Positions 51,631-62,898 of a DNA stretch of 64,000 nucleotides are shown here, one piece after another. Each line of letters starts with the position of its first letter. The stretch's first letter is position 1. This stretch comes from an uncultured Cedecea sp. (GTDB taxonomy: Bacteria; Pseudomonadota; Gammaproteobacteria; Enterobacterales; Enterobacteriaceae): contig NZ_CANMLV010000003.1 of NCBI RefSeq assembly GCF_947498825.1, forward strand, positions 62,001 to 126,000. The letters are read 5' to 3'. The translations under genes and the position numbers were made by a program. A model generated the notes under the pieces. That model was not told the DNA's origin, did no database searches, and was given only the letters and a program-made list of their open reading frames with translations.

Positions 51631-52932
51631 ATGCAAGTTTCAGTTGAAACCACCCAGGGCCTTGGCCGCCGTCTCACGATTACTATCGCTGCAGACAGCA
51701 TCGAAACCGCTGTAAAAAGCGAGCTGGTCAACGTGTCAAAAAAAGTACGTATTGACGGCTTCCGTAAAGGTAAAGTACCGATGACCGTTGTTGCTCAGCG
51801 TTATGGTGCCTCTGTGCGTCAGGACGTGTTGGGCGAGCTGATGAGCCGTAACTTTATTGATGCGATCATCCAGGAAAAAATTAATCCAGCTGGCGCACCT
51901 AATTATGTTCCGGGTGAATACAAGTTGGGTGAAGACTTCACTTACTCTGTAGAGTTTGAAGTTTATCCAGAAGTTGAATTACAAGGTCTTGAGTCAATCG
52001 AAGTTGAAAAACCGGTTGTAGAAGTGACTGATGAAGATGTTGATACCATGCTGGATACTCTGCGTAAGCAGCAAGCCACCTGGAAAGACACTGATGCAGC
52101 AGCCACTGCGGAAGACCGTGTTACCATCGATTTCACCGGTTCTGTAGACGGTGAAGTTTTTGAAGGTGGTAAAGCCACTGACTTCGTTCTGGCAATGGGC
52201 CAGGGTCGCATGATCCCAGGTTTTGAAGATGGCGTTGTTGGCCATAAAACTGGCGAAGAGTTTGTCGTGGAAGTCACCTTCCCGGAAGACTATCACGCTG
52301 AAAACCTGAAAGGTAAAGCGGCGAAGTTCGATATCGTTCTGAAGAAAGTTGAAGAGCGCGAACTGCCAGAATTTACCGAAGAATTCATCAAACGTTTCGG
52401 CGTTGAAGATGGTTCTATTGCAGGTCTGCGCACTGAAGTGCGTAAAAATATGGAACGTGAGCTGAAAGGCGCAGTACGTAACCGTATCAAGTCTCAGGCT
52501 ATCGACGGACTGGTTAACGCAAACAATATCGACGTTCCTGCTGCGCTGATTGACGGTGAGATCGATGTCCTGCGTCGCCAGGCTGCACAGCGTTTTGGTG
52601 GCAATGAGCAGCAGGCTCTGGAATTACCTCGTGAGCTGTTTGAAGAGCAAGCTAAGCGCCGCGTAGTTGTTGGTCTGCTGCTGGGCGAAGTGATTCGTAC
52701 CCAGGAGCTGAAAGCTGACGAAGACCGCGTTAAAGCGCTGATCGAAGAGATGGCATCTGCTTACGAAGATCCTAAAGAAGTTATTGAGTTCTATGGTAAA
52801 AACAAAGAACTGATGGACAACATGCGCAATGTTGCTCTGGAAGAACAAGCTGTTGAAGCACTGCTTGAAAAGGCAAAAGTGACTGAGAAAGCGACAAACT
52901 TCAGTGAGCTGATGAACCAGCCTCAGGCTTAA
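51631..52932 (+). CDS. tig: trigger factor (ribosome-associated chaperone and prolyl isomerase)
   Basis: Trigger factor meets nascent chains at the ribosome exit. It has 433 residues (432 in E. coli). The ribosome-binding motif FRKGKVP lies in the N-terminal domain at about 44-50. The FKBP-type isomerase domain (about 150-245) is marked by [19 protein letters not shown] and [15 protein letters not shown]. The rest forms the C-terminal arms. A terminator follows, and the neighbours clpP, clpX and lon complete the quality-control cluster. Confidence 0.97.
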   Translation: MQVSVETTQGLGRRLTITIAADSIETAVKSELVNVSKKVRIDGFRKGKVPMTVVAQRYGASVRQDVLGELMSRNFIDAIIQEKINPAGAPNYVPGEYKLGEDFTYSVEFEVYPEVELQGLESIEVEKPVVEVTDEDVDTMLDTLRKQQATWKDTDAAATAEDRVTIDFTGSVDGEVFEGGKATDFVLAMGQGRMIPGFEDGVVGHKTGEEFVVEVTFPEDYHAENLKGKAAKFDIVLKKVEERELPEFTEEFIKRFGVEDGSIAGLRTEVRKNMERELKGAVRNRIKSQAIDGLVNANNIDVPAALIDGEIDVLRRQAAQRFGGNEQQALELPRELFEEQAKRRVVVGLLLGEVIRTQELKADEDRVKALIEEMASAYEDPKEVIEFYGKNKELMDNMRNVALEEQAVEALLEKAKVTEKATNFSELMNQPQA

Positions 52933-52971
52933 TGCGCGTTTTTTAAACGTTAGCATTTGATGTCTGTGAAC

Positions 52972-53007
52972 AAAAGCCCGTCACTTTATCGTGGCGGGCT
53001 TTTTTTA
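52972..53007 (+). terminator. intrinsic terminator after tig
   Basis: AGCCCGTCAC / GTGGCGGGCT with a 6-nt loop and seven T. Strong. Confidence 0.9.
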
Positions 53008-53219
53008 TCATGAATGAAAGATAAAACCGATTATCTGGTTAGCGTATCGACAAAAGATTGATATGCTTGAAACAGGGCAAAAGAGTCCCCATAACTAAGG
53101 CCAAGTTTTATTAATCATTCCCTGACTGACTCCGTCAAAAATGACGCAGGATGCATAGTCAATACTCTGCGGCTCAAGTAGAATCAGTACAGTTAGCTAA
53201 ATTACACCAGGAGACGGTA

Positions 53220-53843
53220 ATGTCATACAGTGGCGAAAAAGATCAGTTAGCACCTCACATGGCGCTGGTGCCAATGGTTGTTGAACAAACATCCCGTGGT
53301 GAGCGTTCATACGATATTTATTCCCGTCTGCTCAAGGAACGTGTCATTTTTCTGACCGGACAGGTCGAAGATCACATGGCTAACCTGATTGTGGCGCAAA
53401 TGCTCTTTCTGGAAGCTGAAAATCCGGAAAAAGATATTTATCTGTACATTAACTCACCGGGTGGTGTAATTACTGCCGGGATGTCGATTTATGACACCAT
53501 GAAATTTATTAAACCAGATGTCAGTACCATCTGTATGGGACAGGCGGCTTCTATGGGGGCATTTCTCCTGACAGCTGGCGCTAAAGGTAAACGTTTTTGC
53601 CTGCCAAATTCACGTGTTATGATTCACCAGCCTCTGGGCGGCTATCAGGGGCAGGCAACAGACATAGAGATTCATGCGCGTGAGATTCTGAAAATTAAGG
53701 CTCGCATGAATGAATTGATGGCTGAACATACCGGCCAGCCTATCGAAAAAATAGAGAAAGATACTGAGCGCGATCGTTTCCTGTCTGCCAGCGAGGCGGT
53801 AGAGTACGGTTTGGTTGACTCAATTCTTACTGAACGTATTTAA
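53220..53843 (+). CDS. clpP: ATP-dependent Clp protease proteolytic subunit
   Basis: ClpP is the serine protease core that works with ClpX and ClpA. It has 207 residues from ATG 53220, the E. coli length, with GGAG upstream; the frame is open earlier but that part is not family-like. The catalytic serine is in [16 protein letters not shown], the histidine in [11 protein letters not shown], and the aspartate in [10 protein letters not shown]. It is followed by clpX, 131 bp on. Confidence 0.97.
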   Translation: MSYSGEKDQLAPHMALVPMVVEQTSRGERSYDIYSRLLKERVIFLTGQVEDHMANLIVAQMLFLEAENPEKDIYLYINSPGGVITAGMSIYDTMKFIKPDVSTICMGQAASMGAFLLTAGAKGKRFCLPNSRVMIHQPLGGYQGQATDIEIHAREILKIKARMNELMAEHTGQPIEKIEKDTERDRFLSASEAVEYGLVDSILTERI

Positions 53844-53974
53844 TGCTACAGATAGTGAGCAGCCTACCTTAGCGGTAGCGCCAGCTCGCGTTTAAGCCCC
53901 ACCATTAGCTGGGCCCTGGAATGGCACTTGTGCTATCAGTGATAGCGCAAAGAAACAGATAAGAGGTTTTACTG

Positions 53975-55249
53975 ATGACAGATAAACGCAAAGACAGTTC
54001 AGGCAAACTGCTGTACTGCTCTTTTTGCGGCAAAAGCCAGCACGAAGTGCGCAAGCTAATCGCCGGGCCGTCAGTGTATATCTGCGATGAGTGTGTCGAT
54101 TTATGTAACGACATCATCCGCGAAGAAATTAAAGAAATCGCACCTCATCGCGAACGCAGCTCTCTGCCGACACCGCATGAGATACGTAACCACCTTAATG
54201 ATTACGTGATAGGTCAGGAACAGGCTAAAAAGGTTCTGGCTGTTGCGGTATATAATCACTACAAACGTCTGCGTAACGGTGATAACACCCAAGGTATTGA
54301 ACTGGGCAAAAGTAACATTCTGCTCATCGGTCCAACGGGAAGCGGCAAAACGCTGCTGGCAGAAACTCTGGCGCGCCTGTTGGATGTTCCTTTCACGATG
54401 GCCGATGCAACAACGTTGACCGAAGCGGGTTACGTTGGTGAAGACGTAGAAAACATTATCCAGAAACTATTACAGAAATGTGATTACGACGTGCAGAAAG
54501 CACAGCGCGGGATTGTCTATATCGATGAAATTGACAAAATTTCTCGTAAATCAGATAACCCTTCAATCACTCGCGATGTTTCTGGAGAAGGTGTACAGCA
54601 AGCGCTGTTGAAGCTTATCGAAGGTACCGTTGCAGCCGTACCTCCGCAAGGGGGCAGAAAACATCCACAGCAGGAATTCTTGCAGGTTGATACTTCCAAG
54701 ATCCTCTTCATCTGTGGTGGTGCTTTTGCAGGCCTTGATAAAGTCATTTCTAATCGTATTGAAACCGGTTCAGGTATTGGTTTTGGTGCGACAGTGAAAG
54801 CAAAATCAGAAAAAGCCAGCGAAGGGCAGTTACTGGGACAGGTAGAGCCGGAAGACTTGATTAAATTCGGATTAATTCCTGAGTTCATCGGTCGTCTGCC
54901 TGTAGTGGCAACGCTGAGTGAATTAAGCGAAGAGGCGTTAATCCAGATCCTTAAAGAGCCGAAGAATGCACTGACTAAACAGTATCAGGCATTGTTTAAT
55001 CTTGAAGGGGTTGATCTTGAGTTCCGCGATGATGCACTGAATGCTATCGCTAAAAAAGCGATGATCCGTAAAACGGGGGCTCGCGGTTTGCGTTCTATTG
55101 TTGAAGGTGCGCTGCTGGATACAATGTATGATCTTCCTTCCCTGGAGAGTGTCGAAAAAGTGGTTGTTGATGAGACGGTTATCTCCGGACAGTCAAAACC
55201 ATTACTGATTTACAGTGAGCCAGAAGCACAACAGGCTTCCGGTGAGTAA
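53975..55249 (+). CDS. clpX: ATP-dependent Clp protease ATPase subunit ClpX
   Basis: ClpX unfolds tagged proteins and feeds them to ClpP. It has 424 residues. The zinc domain has cysteines at CSFCGKS (15, 18) and ICDECVDLC. The AAA+ core has Walker A GPTGSGKT, the pore loop GYVGED, Walker B VYIDEIDK and the ClpP-binding loop IGF in [16 protein letters not shown] precedes the ATG. A terminator follows. Confidence 0.98.
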   Translation: MTDKRKDSSGKLLYCSFCGKSQHEVRKLIAGPSVYICDECVDLCNDIIREEIKEIAPHRERSSLPTPHEIRNHLNDYVIGQEQAKKVLAVAVYNHYKRLRNGDNTQGIELGKSNILLIGPTGSGKTLLAETLARLLDVPFTMADATTLTEAGYVGEDVENIIQKLLQKCDYDVQKAQRGIVYIDEIDKISRKSDNPSITRDVSGEGVQQALLKLIEGTVAAVPPQGGRKHPQQEFLQVDTSKILFICGGAFAGLDKVISNRIETGSGIGFGATVKAKSEKASEGQLLGQVEPEDLIKFGLIPEFIGRLPVVATLSELSEEALIQILKEPKNALTKQYQALFNLEGVDLEFRDDALNAIAKKAMIRKTGARGLRSIVEGALLDTMYDLPSLESVEKVVVDETVISGQSKPLLIYSEPEAQQASGE

Positions 55250-55277
55250 TTCATAAATTCGCCCGTCATTTAGCAAT

Positions 55278-55308
55278 AAGTGGGAGATTTCATCTCCCAC
55301 TTATTTTT
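55278..55308 (+). terminator. intrinsic terminator after clpX
   Basis: AAGTGGGAGAT / ATCTCCCACTT, perfect 11-bp stem with a 3-nt loop, then ATTTTT. Confidence 0.92.
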
Positions 55309-55323
55309 CCTTAATACCCGCCG

Positions 55324-55350
55324 TTGAATGTGTAAGAATCATCCCCATAT
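55324..55350 (+). promoter_or_regulatory. heat-shock (sigma-32) promoter of lon
   Basis: TTGAAT (55324-55329) and CCCCATAT (55343-55350) are 13 bp apart, matching the sigma-32 consensus (CTTGAAA - CCCCATNT). It resembles the known E. coli lon promoter, and lies 82 bp before the lon ATG. Confidence 0.85.
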
Positions 55351-55431
55351 ACTTATCTACTTAATTGGTGGGACGCATTATGCATATTACCACCTCATTA
55401 CCTGGCGGAAATAAAACTAAGAGAGAGCTCT

Positions 55432-57786
55432 ATGAATCCTGAGCGTTCTGAACGCATTGAAATCCCCGTCCTGCCGTTGCGCGATGTGGTGGTTTATCCG
55501 CACATGGTTATTCCACTGTTTGTCGGGCGTGAAAAATCCATTCGCTGCCTGGAATCAGCAATGGACCATGATAAAAAAATCATGCTGGTGGCGCAAAAAG
55601 AGGCTTCGACGGATGAGCCTGGCGTTAACGACCTGTTCTCTGTGGGAACCGTTGCCTCTATTCTACAAATGCTTAAATTGCCTGATGGTACGGTAAAAGT
55701 ATTGGTAGAGGGGTTACAGCGTGCGCGTATTACTGCCCTCTCTGATAATGGTGAGCATTTTTCAGCTCAGGCTGAATATCTGAACTCGCCAGCGATTGAA
55801 GAGCGCGAGCAGGAAGTGCTGGTGCGTACCGCCATTAATCAGTTTGAAGGCTATATCAAACTGAACAAAAAAATTCCGCCTGAGGTTCTGACGTCGCTGA
55901 ACAGCATTGACGATCCAGAACGTCTGGCTGATACCATCGCAGCACATATGCCGTTGAAACTTTCTGATAAGCAGTCGGTATTGGAAATGTCAGATATCAA
56001 CGAACGTCTGGAATATTTGATGGCGATGATGGAGTCTGAAATTGACCTGTTGCAGGTTGAAAAAAGAATCCGTAATCGTGTCAAAAAGCAGATGGAAAAA
56101 AGTCAGCGTGAGTACTATCTGAATGAGCAAATGAAAGCGATTCAGAAAGAACTCGGTGAAATGGATGATGCTCCGGACGAAAACGAAGCGTTAAAACGCA
56201 AAATCGATTCGGCTAAAATGCCAAAAGAAGCGCGTGAAAAAGCCGAAGCAGAGCTGCAAAAACTTAAAATGATGTCGCCAATGTCTGCGGAAGCGACTGT
56301 AGTACGTGGCTACATTGATTGGATGGTGCAGGTTCCATGGAATGCGCGCAGCAAGGTGAAAAAAGATCTGCGTCAGGCGCAGGAAGTGCTGGATACTGAC
56401 CATTATGGTCTGGAACGCGTCAAAGACCGTATTCTGGAATATCTCGCGGTGCAAACGCGTGTCAGCAAACTCAAAGGACCTATCTTATGTCTGGTGGGGC
56501 CTCCAGGTGTAGGTAAAACCTCACTGGGTCAGTCTATCGCGAAAGCAACGGGACGTAAGTATGTACGTATGGCATTAGGTGGCGTGCGTGACGAAGCGGA
56601 AATCCGTGGTCACCGCCGGACCTATATTGGTTCAATGCCAGGCAAGCTGATTCAGAAAATGGCAAAAGTTGGTGTGCGTAACCCGCTTTTTCTGTTAGAT
56701 GAGATCGATAAAATGTCTTCGGACATGCGCGGCGATCCGGCATCAGCTCTTTTAGAAGTGCTTGATCCTGAACAGAACGTAGCATTCAACGATCACTATC
56801 TTGAAGTGGATTATGATTTGAGCGATGTGATGTTCGTTGCAACATCTAACTCCATGAATATTCCTGCGCCCTTGTTAGATCGCATGGAAGTTATTCGTCT
56901 GTCGGGATATACCGAAGACGAAAAACTGAATATTGCTAAACAGCATTTATTGTCAAAGCAGATAGAACGCAATGCCTTGAAAAAAGGCGAGCTGAAAGTT
57001 GAAGACAGTGCATTGATTGGCATTATTCGTTATTACACGCGTGAAGCGGGTGTTCGTAGCCTTGAGCGTGAAATATCCAAACTGTGTCGCAAAGCGGTCA
57101 AACAACTCCTGCTTGACAGCTCGCTTAAGCATATTGAAATCAATGGCGATAACCTGAAGGATTTCCTCGGGGTACAGCGCTTTGATTACGGTCGTGCTGA
57201 TAGTGAAAACCGCGTGGGTCAGGTGACTGGTCTGGCATGGACCGAAGTCGGCGGTGACTTGCTGACCATCGAAACGGCCTGTGTGCCAGGTAAAGGTAAA
57301 CTTACTTATACCGGTTCCTTGGGTGAAGTGATGCAGGAATCCATCCAGGCAGCGCTGACCGTGGTACGCGCTCGTGCAGAAAAGCTAGGTATTAACAGCG
57401 ATTTCTATGAAAAACGTGATATTCACGTTCACGTACCGGAAGGGGCAACGCCGAAAGATGGCCCGAGTGCGGGGATCGCGATGTGTACAGCGCTGGTTTC
57501 TTGTCTGACAGGCAATCCGGTTCGTGCTGATGTGGCTATGACGGGTGAGATAACCCTGCGCGGTCAGGTTCTGCCGATTGGTGGACTGAAAGAGAAGCTA
57601 TTAGCTGCTCACCGTGGTGGTATCAAAACTGTCCTGATCCCTGACGATAATAAACGCGATCTGGAAGATATTCCGGCTAATGTTATCGCCGATCTGGAGA
57701 TCCATCCGGTAAAACGTATTGAAGAGGTTCTGGCCCTTGCTTTACAGAATTCTCCGTACGGTATGCAGGTCATTACTGAAAAATAG
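55432..57786 (+). CDS. lon: ATP-dependent protease Lon
   Basis: Lon degrades misfolded and regulatory proteins. It has 784 residues, the E. coli length. The N-terminal substrate domain (1-300) is followed by the AAA+ module with Walker A GPPGVGKT (about 356-363) and Walker [10 protein letters not shown]. The protease domain holds the catalytic serine in [11 protein letters not shown] (about residue 679) and the lysine in [11 protein letters not shown] (about 722). A heat-shock promoter lies upstream, and hupB follows. Confidence 0.98.
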   Translation: MNPERSERIEIPVLPLRDVVVYPHMVIPLFVGREKSIRCLESAMDHDKKIMLVAQKEASTDEPGVNDLFSVGTVASILQMLKLPDGTVKVLVEGLQRARITALSDNGEHFSAQAEYLNSPAIEEREQEVLVRTAINQFEGYIKLNKKIPPEVLTSLNSIDDPERLADTIAAHMPLKLSDKQSVLEMSDINERLEYLMAMMESEIDLLQVEKRIRNRVKKQMEKSQREYYLNEQMKAIQKELGEMDDAPDENEALKRKIDSAKMPKEAREKAEAELQKLKMMSPMSAEATVVRGYIDWMVQVPWNARSKVKKDLRQAQEVLDTDHYGLERVKDRILEYLAVQTRVSKLKGPILCLVGPPGVGKTSLGQSIAKATGRKYVRMALGGVRDEAEIRGHRRTYIGSMPGKLIQKMAKVGVRNPLFLLDEIDKMSSDMRGDPASALLEVLDPEQNVAFNDHYLEVDYDLSDVMFVATSNSMNIPAPLLDRMEVIRLSGYTEDEKLNIAKQHLLSKQIERNALKKGELKVEDSALIGIIRYYTREAGVRSLEREISKLCRKAVKQLLLDSSLKHIEINGDNLKDFLGVQRFDYGRADSENRVGQVTGLAWTEVGGDLLTIETACVPGKGKLTYTGSLGEVMQESIQAALTVVRARAEKLGINSDFYEKRDIHVHVPEGATPKDGPSAGIAMCTALVSCLTGNPVRADVAMTGEITLRGQVLPIGGLKEKLLAAHRGGIKTVLIPDDNKRDLEDIPANVIADLEIHPVKRIEEVLALALQNSPYGMQVITEK

Positions 57787-57818
57787 TGACTTGCAGCAAA
57801 AATAGTCAATAAAATAGG

Positions 57819-57855
57819 AGCTGGTAAGTCGATTGTCACTTGCCAGCTTTTTTTT
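57819..57855 (+). terminator. intrinsic terminator after lon
   Basis: AGCTGGTAAGT / ACTTGCCAGCT with one G-U pair and a run of eight T. Confidence 0.92.
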
Positions 57856-57984
57856 GTGCCGTTAAGTTAGATAGCTGCCTTACCTTACCTTGTTGTAAGG
57901 GAATGGCATGGATGCTATAAACTGCAAAGCGGTCGCACTTTACAAGGATTGTGCGATATACATGAGAAATAGGGGAAGATTAAA

Positions 57985-58257
57985 GTGAACAAATCTCAAC
58001 TGGTCGATCAAATTGCTGCAAGTGCTGATATCTCTAAAGCTGCGGCAGGACGTGCTTTAGATGCTGTTATTGCGGCTGTGACTGAGTCACTCCAGGCAGG
58101 AGAAGATGTAGCATTGGTTGGTTTCGGAACCTTTGCCGTAAAAGAACGTGCAGCTCGTACTGGTCGCAATCCACAAACGGGTAAAGAGATAACCATCGCA
58201 GCAGCAAAAGTCCCAAGTTTCCGTGCGGGTAAAGTGCTGAAAGACGCGGTTAACTAA
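57985..58257 (+). CDS. hupB: DNA-binding protein HU-beta
   Basis: HU-beta is a nucleoid-associated protein that bends DNA without sequence preference. It has 90 residues, the family's exact length, from a GTG start with GGGGAAG upstream. The hinge-arm sequence [21 protein letters not shown] is complete. It lies between lon and ppiD, as in E. coli. Confidence 0.98.
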   Translation: MNKSQLVDQIAASADISKAAAGRALDAVIAAVTESLQAGEDVALVGFGTFAVKERAARTGRNPQTGKEITIAAAKVPSFRAGKVLKDAVN

Positions 58258-58365
58258 ATTATCCGCCTTTTCTATCTTCAATCATTCGACCAGGTAACGA
58301 AAATCACAGCTGGTTTGCTTGAAACATGATAGATAAAGTGGAAAAAGTCTCTCTAGTATTGCTCT

Positions 58366-58391
58366 GGCACATCAAATGATGTGCCTTTTTT
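58366..58391 (+). terminator. intrinsic terminator after hupB
   Basis: GGCACATC / GATGTGCC with an AAAT loop, then TTTTTT. The rest of the 296-bp hupB-ppiD gap holds a GAAACGCGTTTC palindrome at 58430-58441 and no gene. Confidence 0.9.
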
Positions 58392-58553
58392 GTTACCCTG
58401 GGTGGATTTTTACTTGCGATTGATGATTTGAAACGCGTTTCTTGTCACAATAGGACTTTGCGCGCAGCATCATGGCATATTTCGTCGACATTGATGCCAG
58501 TTTAGCGCCTGCGCAAGCTTACTCATCTTATTACAGCGGAGTGTTGTTACACC

Positions 58554-60422
58554 ATGATGGACAATTTACGTGCGGCGGCCAACCACCTCGTGCTCAAGAT
58601 AATTTTAGGATTAATTATCGTGTCATTCGTATTGACTGGCGTCGGTGGTTACGTTAGCGGTAACAATAACTATGCCGCAGAAGTGAACGGCCAGGAAATT
58701 GGCCGTGGTCAGTTTGAAAATGCGGTAGCCAATGAACGTAATCGTCAGCAACAGCAGATGGGAGATCGTTTCTCTGAACTGGCCGCTAATGATGGTTATA
58801 TGCAAGCATTGCGTAGTCAGGTACTGAATCAGATGATTGACGAGACACTACTTGATCAGTATGCGAAAACCCTAGGGTTGAATATCAGTGACGAGCAGAT
58901 CAAACTCGCTATTTTTAAACAACCTGCTTTCCAGAGTGATGGTAAGTTCGATAATGGGCGTTACACCTCGATTATTCGTAATATGGGGCTGACCCCGGAA
59001 CAATATGCCCAGGCATTGCGTAATCAGCTTGTCACCGAGCAACTGGTCAATGCTATTGTCGGAACTGATTTCATGCTGAAGGGTGAAATGGATGAGCTGA
59101 CTGCGCTTATTTCACAACAACGCGTTGTCCGTGAAGCGACTATCGACGTTGACGCGTTGGCGGCCACACAAACGGCAACCGAGCAGGAAGTTAGCGAATT
59201 CTACGCCCGTAATAAAAATGATTATATTGCACCTGAACAATTTAAAGTCAGCTACATCCTGCTGGATGCGGCAACATTTAAAGAAACCGCCAGTGATGCA
59301 GATATTCAGTCTTATTACGATCAGCATATCGGGTCCTTCACTCAGCCCCAGCGCGACCGCTACAGCATTATCCAGACGAAAACAGAAGCAGAGGCACAAG
59401 CTATTCTGGATGAACTGAAAGCAGGTGCGGATTTTGCTACCCTGGCAAAAGAAAAATCGGCTGATATTATCTCTGCCCGTAATGGCGGTGATATGGGATG
59501 GCTGGAGGCTTCAACCACGCCTGACGAGCTGAAAAATGCCGGCCTTCGTGAGAAGGGCCAGTTATCCGGCGTGATTAAGTCTTCTGTTGGTTTCTTGGTT
59601 GCACGTCTTGATGATATTCAGCCAGCACAAGTTAAGCCACTTTCAGAAGTCCGCAATGATATTGTTTCCAAGGTTGAGCAAGAAAAAGCCCTGGATGCTT
59701 ACTATGCTCTGCAACAGCAAGTGAGTGATGCAGCAAGTAATGACAATGAGTCTCTGGGCAGCGCTGAAAAAGTTGCCGGCGCGAAGGTTGTTGAAACTGA
59801 CTGGTTTGGTCGTGATAACCTGCCAGAAGCGCTAAACTTTAAGCCGGTTGCTGATATTATTTTTAACGGTGGGCTGGTGGGTCAGAACGGTTCGCCTGGC
59901 AGTAACTCGGATATCATCACTGTTGATGGTGACCGCGCATTTGTTCTGCGTATCTCGGCACATAATCCACAGAGTATCAAGCCACTGGATGAGGTTCAGG
60001 CGCAGGTTACTGAACAAGTTAAACTGCAAAAAGCAGAGCGTATTGCGAAGCAGGATGCTGATAAATTGCTGGCAGAACTGAAAAAAGGTGACGCAGATGC
60101 CGCGATGAAAGCAGCTAATCTGAGCTTTGGCGAGCCGCAAACGCTGAGCCGTGGTACCCAAGGCCCGATCGGTCAGGCTGCTTTTGCTCTGCCGCTGCCT
60201 GCGGAAGGTAAACCAAGCTATGGCGTAGCAAATGACAGTAATGGCAATGTTGTCTTACTGGCACTGGATGAAGTTAAACCAGGAGCTGTACCAGAAGCAC
60301 AGAAAGAAGCGATGGAGCAGGGGATCACCCAGAATAACGCCCAGATAGCGTTTGAAGCTTTAATGGCAAGCCTTCGTCAACAAGCGAAAATTAAAATAGG
60401 TGAGTCGCTGGAGATGCAGTAA
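58554..60422 (+). CDS. ppiD: periplasmic peptidyl-prolyl isomerase-like chaperone PpiD
   Basis: PpiD is anchored in the inner membrane near SecYEG and helps newly exported proteins fold. It has 622 residues (623 in E. coli). One N-terminal helix (about 13-35, ILGLIIVSFVLTGVGGYV) is followed by a SurA-like chaperone region and a parvulin domain at about 265-360 (DRYSIIQTKTEAEAQAIL ... NGGDMGWLE). It begins MMDNLRAAANHLV. A strong terminator follows. Confidence 0.96.
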   Translation: MMDNLRAAANHLVLKIILGLIIVSFVLTGVGGYVSGNNNYAAEVNGQEIGRGQFENAVANERNRQQQQMGDRFSELAANDGYMQALRSQVLNQMIDETLLDQYAKTLGLNISDEQIKLAIFKQPAFQSDGKFDNGRYTSIIRNMGLTPEQYAQALRNQLVTEQLVNAIVGTDFMLKGEMDELTALISQQRVVREATIDVDALAATQTATEQEVSEFYARNKNDYIAPEQFKVSYILLDAATFKETASDADIQSYYDQHIGSFTQPQRDRYSIIQTKTEAEAQAILDELKAGADFATLAKEKSADIISARNGGDMGWLEASTTPDELKNAGLREKGQLSGVIKSSVGFLVARLDDIQPAQVKPLSEVRNDIVSKVEQEKALDAYYALQQQVSDAASNDNESLGSAEKVAGAKVVETDWFGRDNLPEALNFKPVADIIFNGGLVGQNGSPGSNSDIITVDGDRAFVLRISAHNPQSIKPLDEVQAQVTEQVKLQKAERIAKQDADKLLAELKKGDADAAMKAANLSFGEPQTLSRGTQGPIGQAAFALPLPAEGKPSYGVANDSNGNVVLLALDEVKPGAVPEAQKEAMEQGITQNNAQIAFEALMASLRQQAKIKIGESLEMQ

Positions 60423-60469
60423 TTAATTTCCATGATGCACCGCACGTTATAGTAACGTGATGCAAAAAC

Positions 60470-60493
60470 AAAAGGCCGCTTTCGCGGCCTTTT
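60470..60493 (+). terminator. intrinsic terminator after ppiD
   Basis: AAAAGGCCGC / GCGGCCTTTT, perfect stem with TTTC loop. Confidence 0.9.
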
Positions 60494-60544
60494 CCACATT
60501 TAAATAACGACGTTTGTTCTTCCTCCTGGGGGCTTGTAGTGTGA

Positions 60545-60928
<384 letters not shown>

Positions 60929-60950
60929 GGTTGAACGATTTTATTTCTAT

Positions 60951-61012
60951 CTGACAGAAAAATTTGTCAGGTTAATTATCAGGTCATACCCGTTTTAAGG
61001 TATGACCTGATT
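60951..61012. other. two tandem hairpins between ybaV and fadM
   Basis: CTGACA/TGTCAG near 60952-60970 and a perfect 13-bp stem ATCAGGTCATACC / GGTATGACCTGAT at 60978-61011 with an 8-nt loop. Neither is followed by a clean T-run; the loop itself is T-rich. It may terminate ybaV weakly or hold an operator for fadM. Confidence 0.55.
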
Positions 61013-61054
61013 GGCCTGATGAGGCAGTGATAACAGTAAAATAAGGGTAATGGT

Positions 61055-61456
61055 ATGATGAAGACGATTATTAAGGTCAGGGGTTATCATTTAGATGTCT
61101 ACCAGCATGTTAACAATGCTCGTTATCTGGAGTTTCTGGAAGAGGCTCGCTGGGAAGGGCTGGAAAATACCGCTTTTTTTCATTGGATAACCGAAAAGAA
61201 CATTGCCTTCATCGTGGTGAATATCAATATTAATTACCGCAGCGCGGCGGTATTGGGTGACGTATTGTGTATCACTAGCCAGTTACAGCAGCTGAACCGG
61301 AAAAGTGGCGTACTCCAGCAGAGCGTCATCCGGGAACCTGAGGGAACAATAGTGGCCGATGCTCTGATTACCTTTGTTTGTATCGATTTAAATACCAAAC
61401 AGGTTTTGCCGATTGAGGGGGAACTTAGTACCCGACTTGAGGAGCTAAAAAGTTGA
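61055..61456 (+). CDS. fadM: long-chain acyl-CoA thioesterase III (FadM)
   Basis: FadM (YbaW) is a hotdog-fold thioesterase that hydrolyses long-chain acyl-CoA, helping beta-oxidation of some unsaturated fatty acids. The product has 133 residues from ATG 61055, or 132 from the next ATG, which equals the E. coli length. The active-site region VRGYHLDVYQHVNNARYLEF with the aspartate is at about 8-27, followed by FLEEARWEGL. It is convergent with queC, a terminator lying between. Confidence 0.94.
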   Translation: MMKTIIKVRGYHLDVYQHVNNARYLEFLEEARWEGLENTAFFHWITEKNIAFIVVNININYRSAAVLGDVLCITSQLQQLNRKSGVLQQSVIREPEGTIVADALITFVCIDLNTKQVLPIEGELSTRLEELKS

Positions 61457-61458
61457 TG

Positions 61459-61488
61459 CGCCAGACAGTCTGATCGCCTGGCGTTTTT
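61459..61488. terminator. terminator after fadM
   Basis: CGCCAG / CTGGCG with a 13-nt interior and TTTTT on the plus strand, between convergent fadM and queC. Confidence 0.8.
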
Positions 61489-61493
61489 AGTAA

Positions 61494-62189
61494 TTAACGT
61501 AAACCTGTTTTTTCTTTCATTGAAGCCATAACGGCGGCTTTGTCAGAAAGATAACCATTAAGGCCGTTTGCCCGCAGATTGCAGGCGGCACATTCACCAC
61601 AGCCTTCACCCTGAATACCGTTATAGCAGGTCAGAGTTTCATGACGAACCAGATCCAGCTGCTGCCAGTAGTCAGCCAAGGCCCAAGTCTCGGCTTTATC
61701 CAGCCACATTAACGGGGTTTCAAAACGAATATTCCGTGCCAGACCTAGATTGATCGCAAGGTTCAGGGATTTGACAAACTCATCCCGACAGTCCGGATAG
61801 CCAGAGAAATCCGTTTCACATACACCGGTAATCAACGACTCCGCTTCTACTTGCCAGGCATAAATAGCCGCCAGGGTCAGGAACAGAATATTACGTCCCG
61901 GAACAAAGGTATTAGGAATACCTTGTTCATCAGGGCGATAATTGGGTACCGGAATATTGTCACGCGTCAGGCTGCTTACTGCCAGTGAGTTAAGCATGGT
62001 GGCATCCAGTACTTTATGCGCACAGGCCCCGAGCTGCAGAGCCAGCTTCTGCGCAACTTCAATTTCTGCCCGATGTCGCTGGCCATAATCAAAGGTCACG
62101 CAGTGCACCTCATCATACTGTTGCAAGGCCTGAATAAGACAGGTCGTTGAGTCCTGCCCACCACTGAATACGACGACGGTACGTTGCAT
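61494..62189 (-). CDS. queC: 7-cyano-7-deazaguanine synthase
   Basis: QueC converts carboxy-deazaguanine to preQ0 using ATP and ammonia in the queuosine pathway, upstream of Tgt and QueA. It has 231 residues, the E. coli length, from ATG 62189; an open upstream frame is not family-like. The PP-loop SGGQDSTTC is at about 9-17, and the zinc-binding cysteines are in [15 protein letters not shown] near the C-terminus. Confidence 0.95.
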   Translation of the reverse strand: MQRTVVVFSGGQDSTTCLIQALQQYDEVHCVTFDYGQRHRAEIEVAQKLALQLGACAHKVLDATMLNSLAVSSLTRDNIPVPNYRPDEQGIPNTFVPGRNILFLTLAAIYAWQVEAESLITGVCETDFSGYPDCRDEFVKSLNLAINLGLARNIRFETPLMWLDKAETWALADYWQQLDLVRHETLTCYNGIQGEGCGECAACNLRANGLNGYLSDKAAVMASMKEKTGLR

Positions 62190-62402
62190 TGGCATTCCAT
62201 TACTGATAATTACTGAATATGAGAGGGTATGGTAACTTCCCGGCAATATTCCTTGCAACAGATAAGCCAGCCTGGAGTTGTCAGCACAATGTCTTCTGTG
62301 TTGTTTTAACTCATTGATGATTGACAGCCTGCAAGGTGTATTTAACACTCACAGTCAGCGATGATGCTGTTGTTGAACCGTCCAGGCACTGAGGAGTTTG
62401 AT

Positions 62403-62885
62403 ATGACTTGCTTTCATCAACTGACAGCCACCAGCCTGCGAGGCCAGCCTGTCTCTATGGCTAACTATGAAGGCAAGCTAGTACTGGTGGTGAATACCGC
62501 CAGTCATTGTGGTTTTACGCCACAATACGCAGGTCTTGAAGCGCTCTACAAAAAGTATGCCGCCCAAGGGCTGGTCGTGTTGGGTTTTCCCTGTAACCAG
62601 TTCGGTAAGCAGGAACCCGGTGGTGCCGATGATATTGCTCAGACCTGCCATATTAACTATGGTGTCAGTTTCCCTGTGTTTGAAAAAGTGGAGGTCAACG
62701 GTTCGGCATCACATCCGGTATTTCGTTACCTGAAAAGCGAATTACCCGGCCTGCTGGGAGGGCGGATCATGTGGAATTTCACTAAGTTCCTGATTGGACG
62801 CGACGGCAAACCGCTTAAACGCTTTGCGCCTTTCACTACCCCGGAAAAAATGGAGGCCACGATCCGTGATGCGCTTGAAATCTAG
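62403..62885 (+). CDS. glutathione/thioredoxin peroxidase family protein (BtuE-like)
   Basis: This 160-residue protein belongs to the glutathione peroxidase family. The catalytic residues are present: C36 in VNTASHCGFTPQY, the glutamine in FPCNQFGKQEPG and the tryptophan-asparagine pair in IMWNFTKFLI. It is cysteine-based, not selenium-based. The ATG at 62403 has GAGGAG upstream. E. coli has no such gene in this spot; BtuE is elsewhere. The reductant may be thioredoxin, as for bacterial cysteine forms, which is inference. It is divergent from queC. Confidence 0.88.
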   Translation: MTCFHQLTATSLRGQPVSMANYEGKLVLVVNTASHCGFTPQYAGLEALYKKYAAQGLVVLGFPCNQFGKQEPGGADDIAQTCHINYGVSFPVFEKVEVNGSASHPVFRYLKSELPGLLGGRIMWNFTKFLIGRDGKPLKRFAPFTTPEKMEATIRDALEI

Positions 62886-62898
62886 CCGTTCCAGCTCC

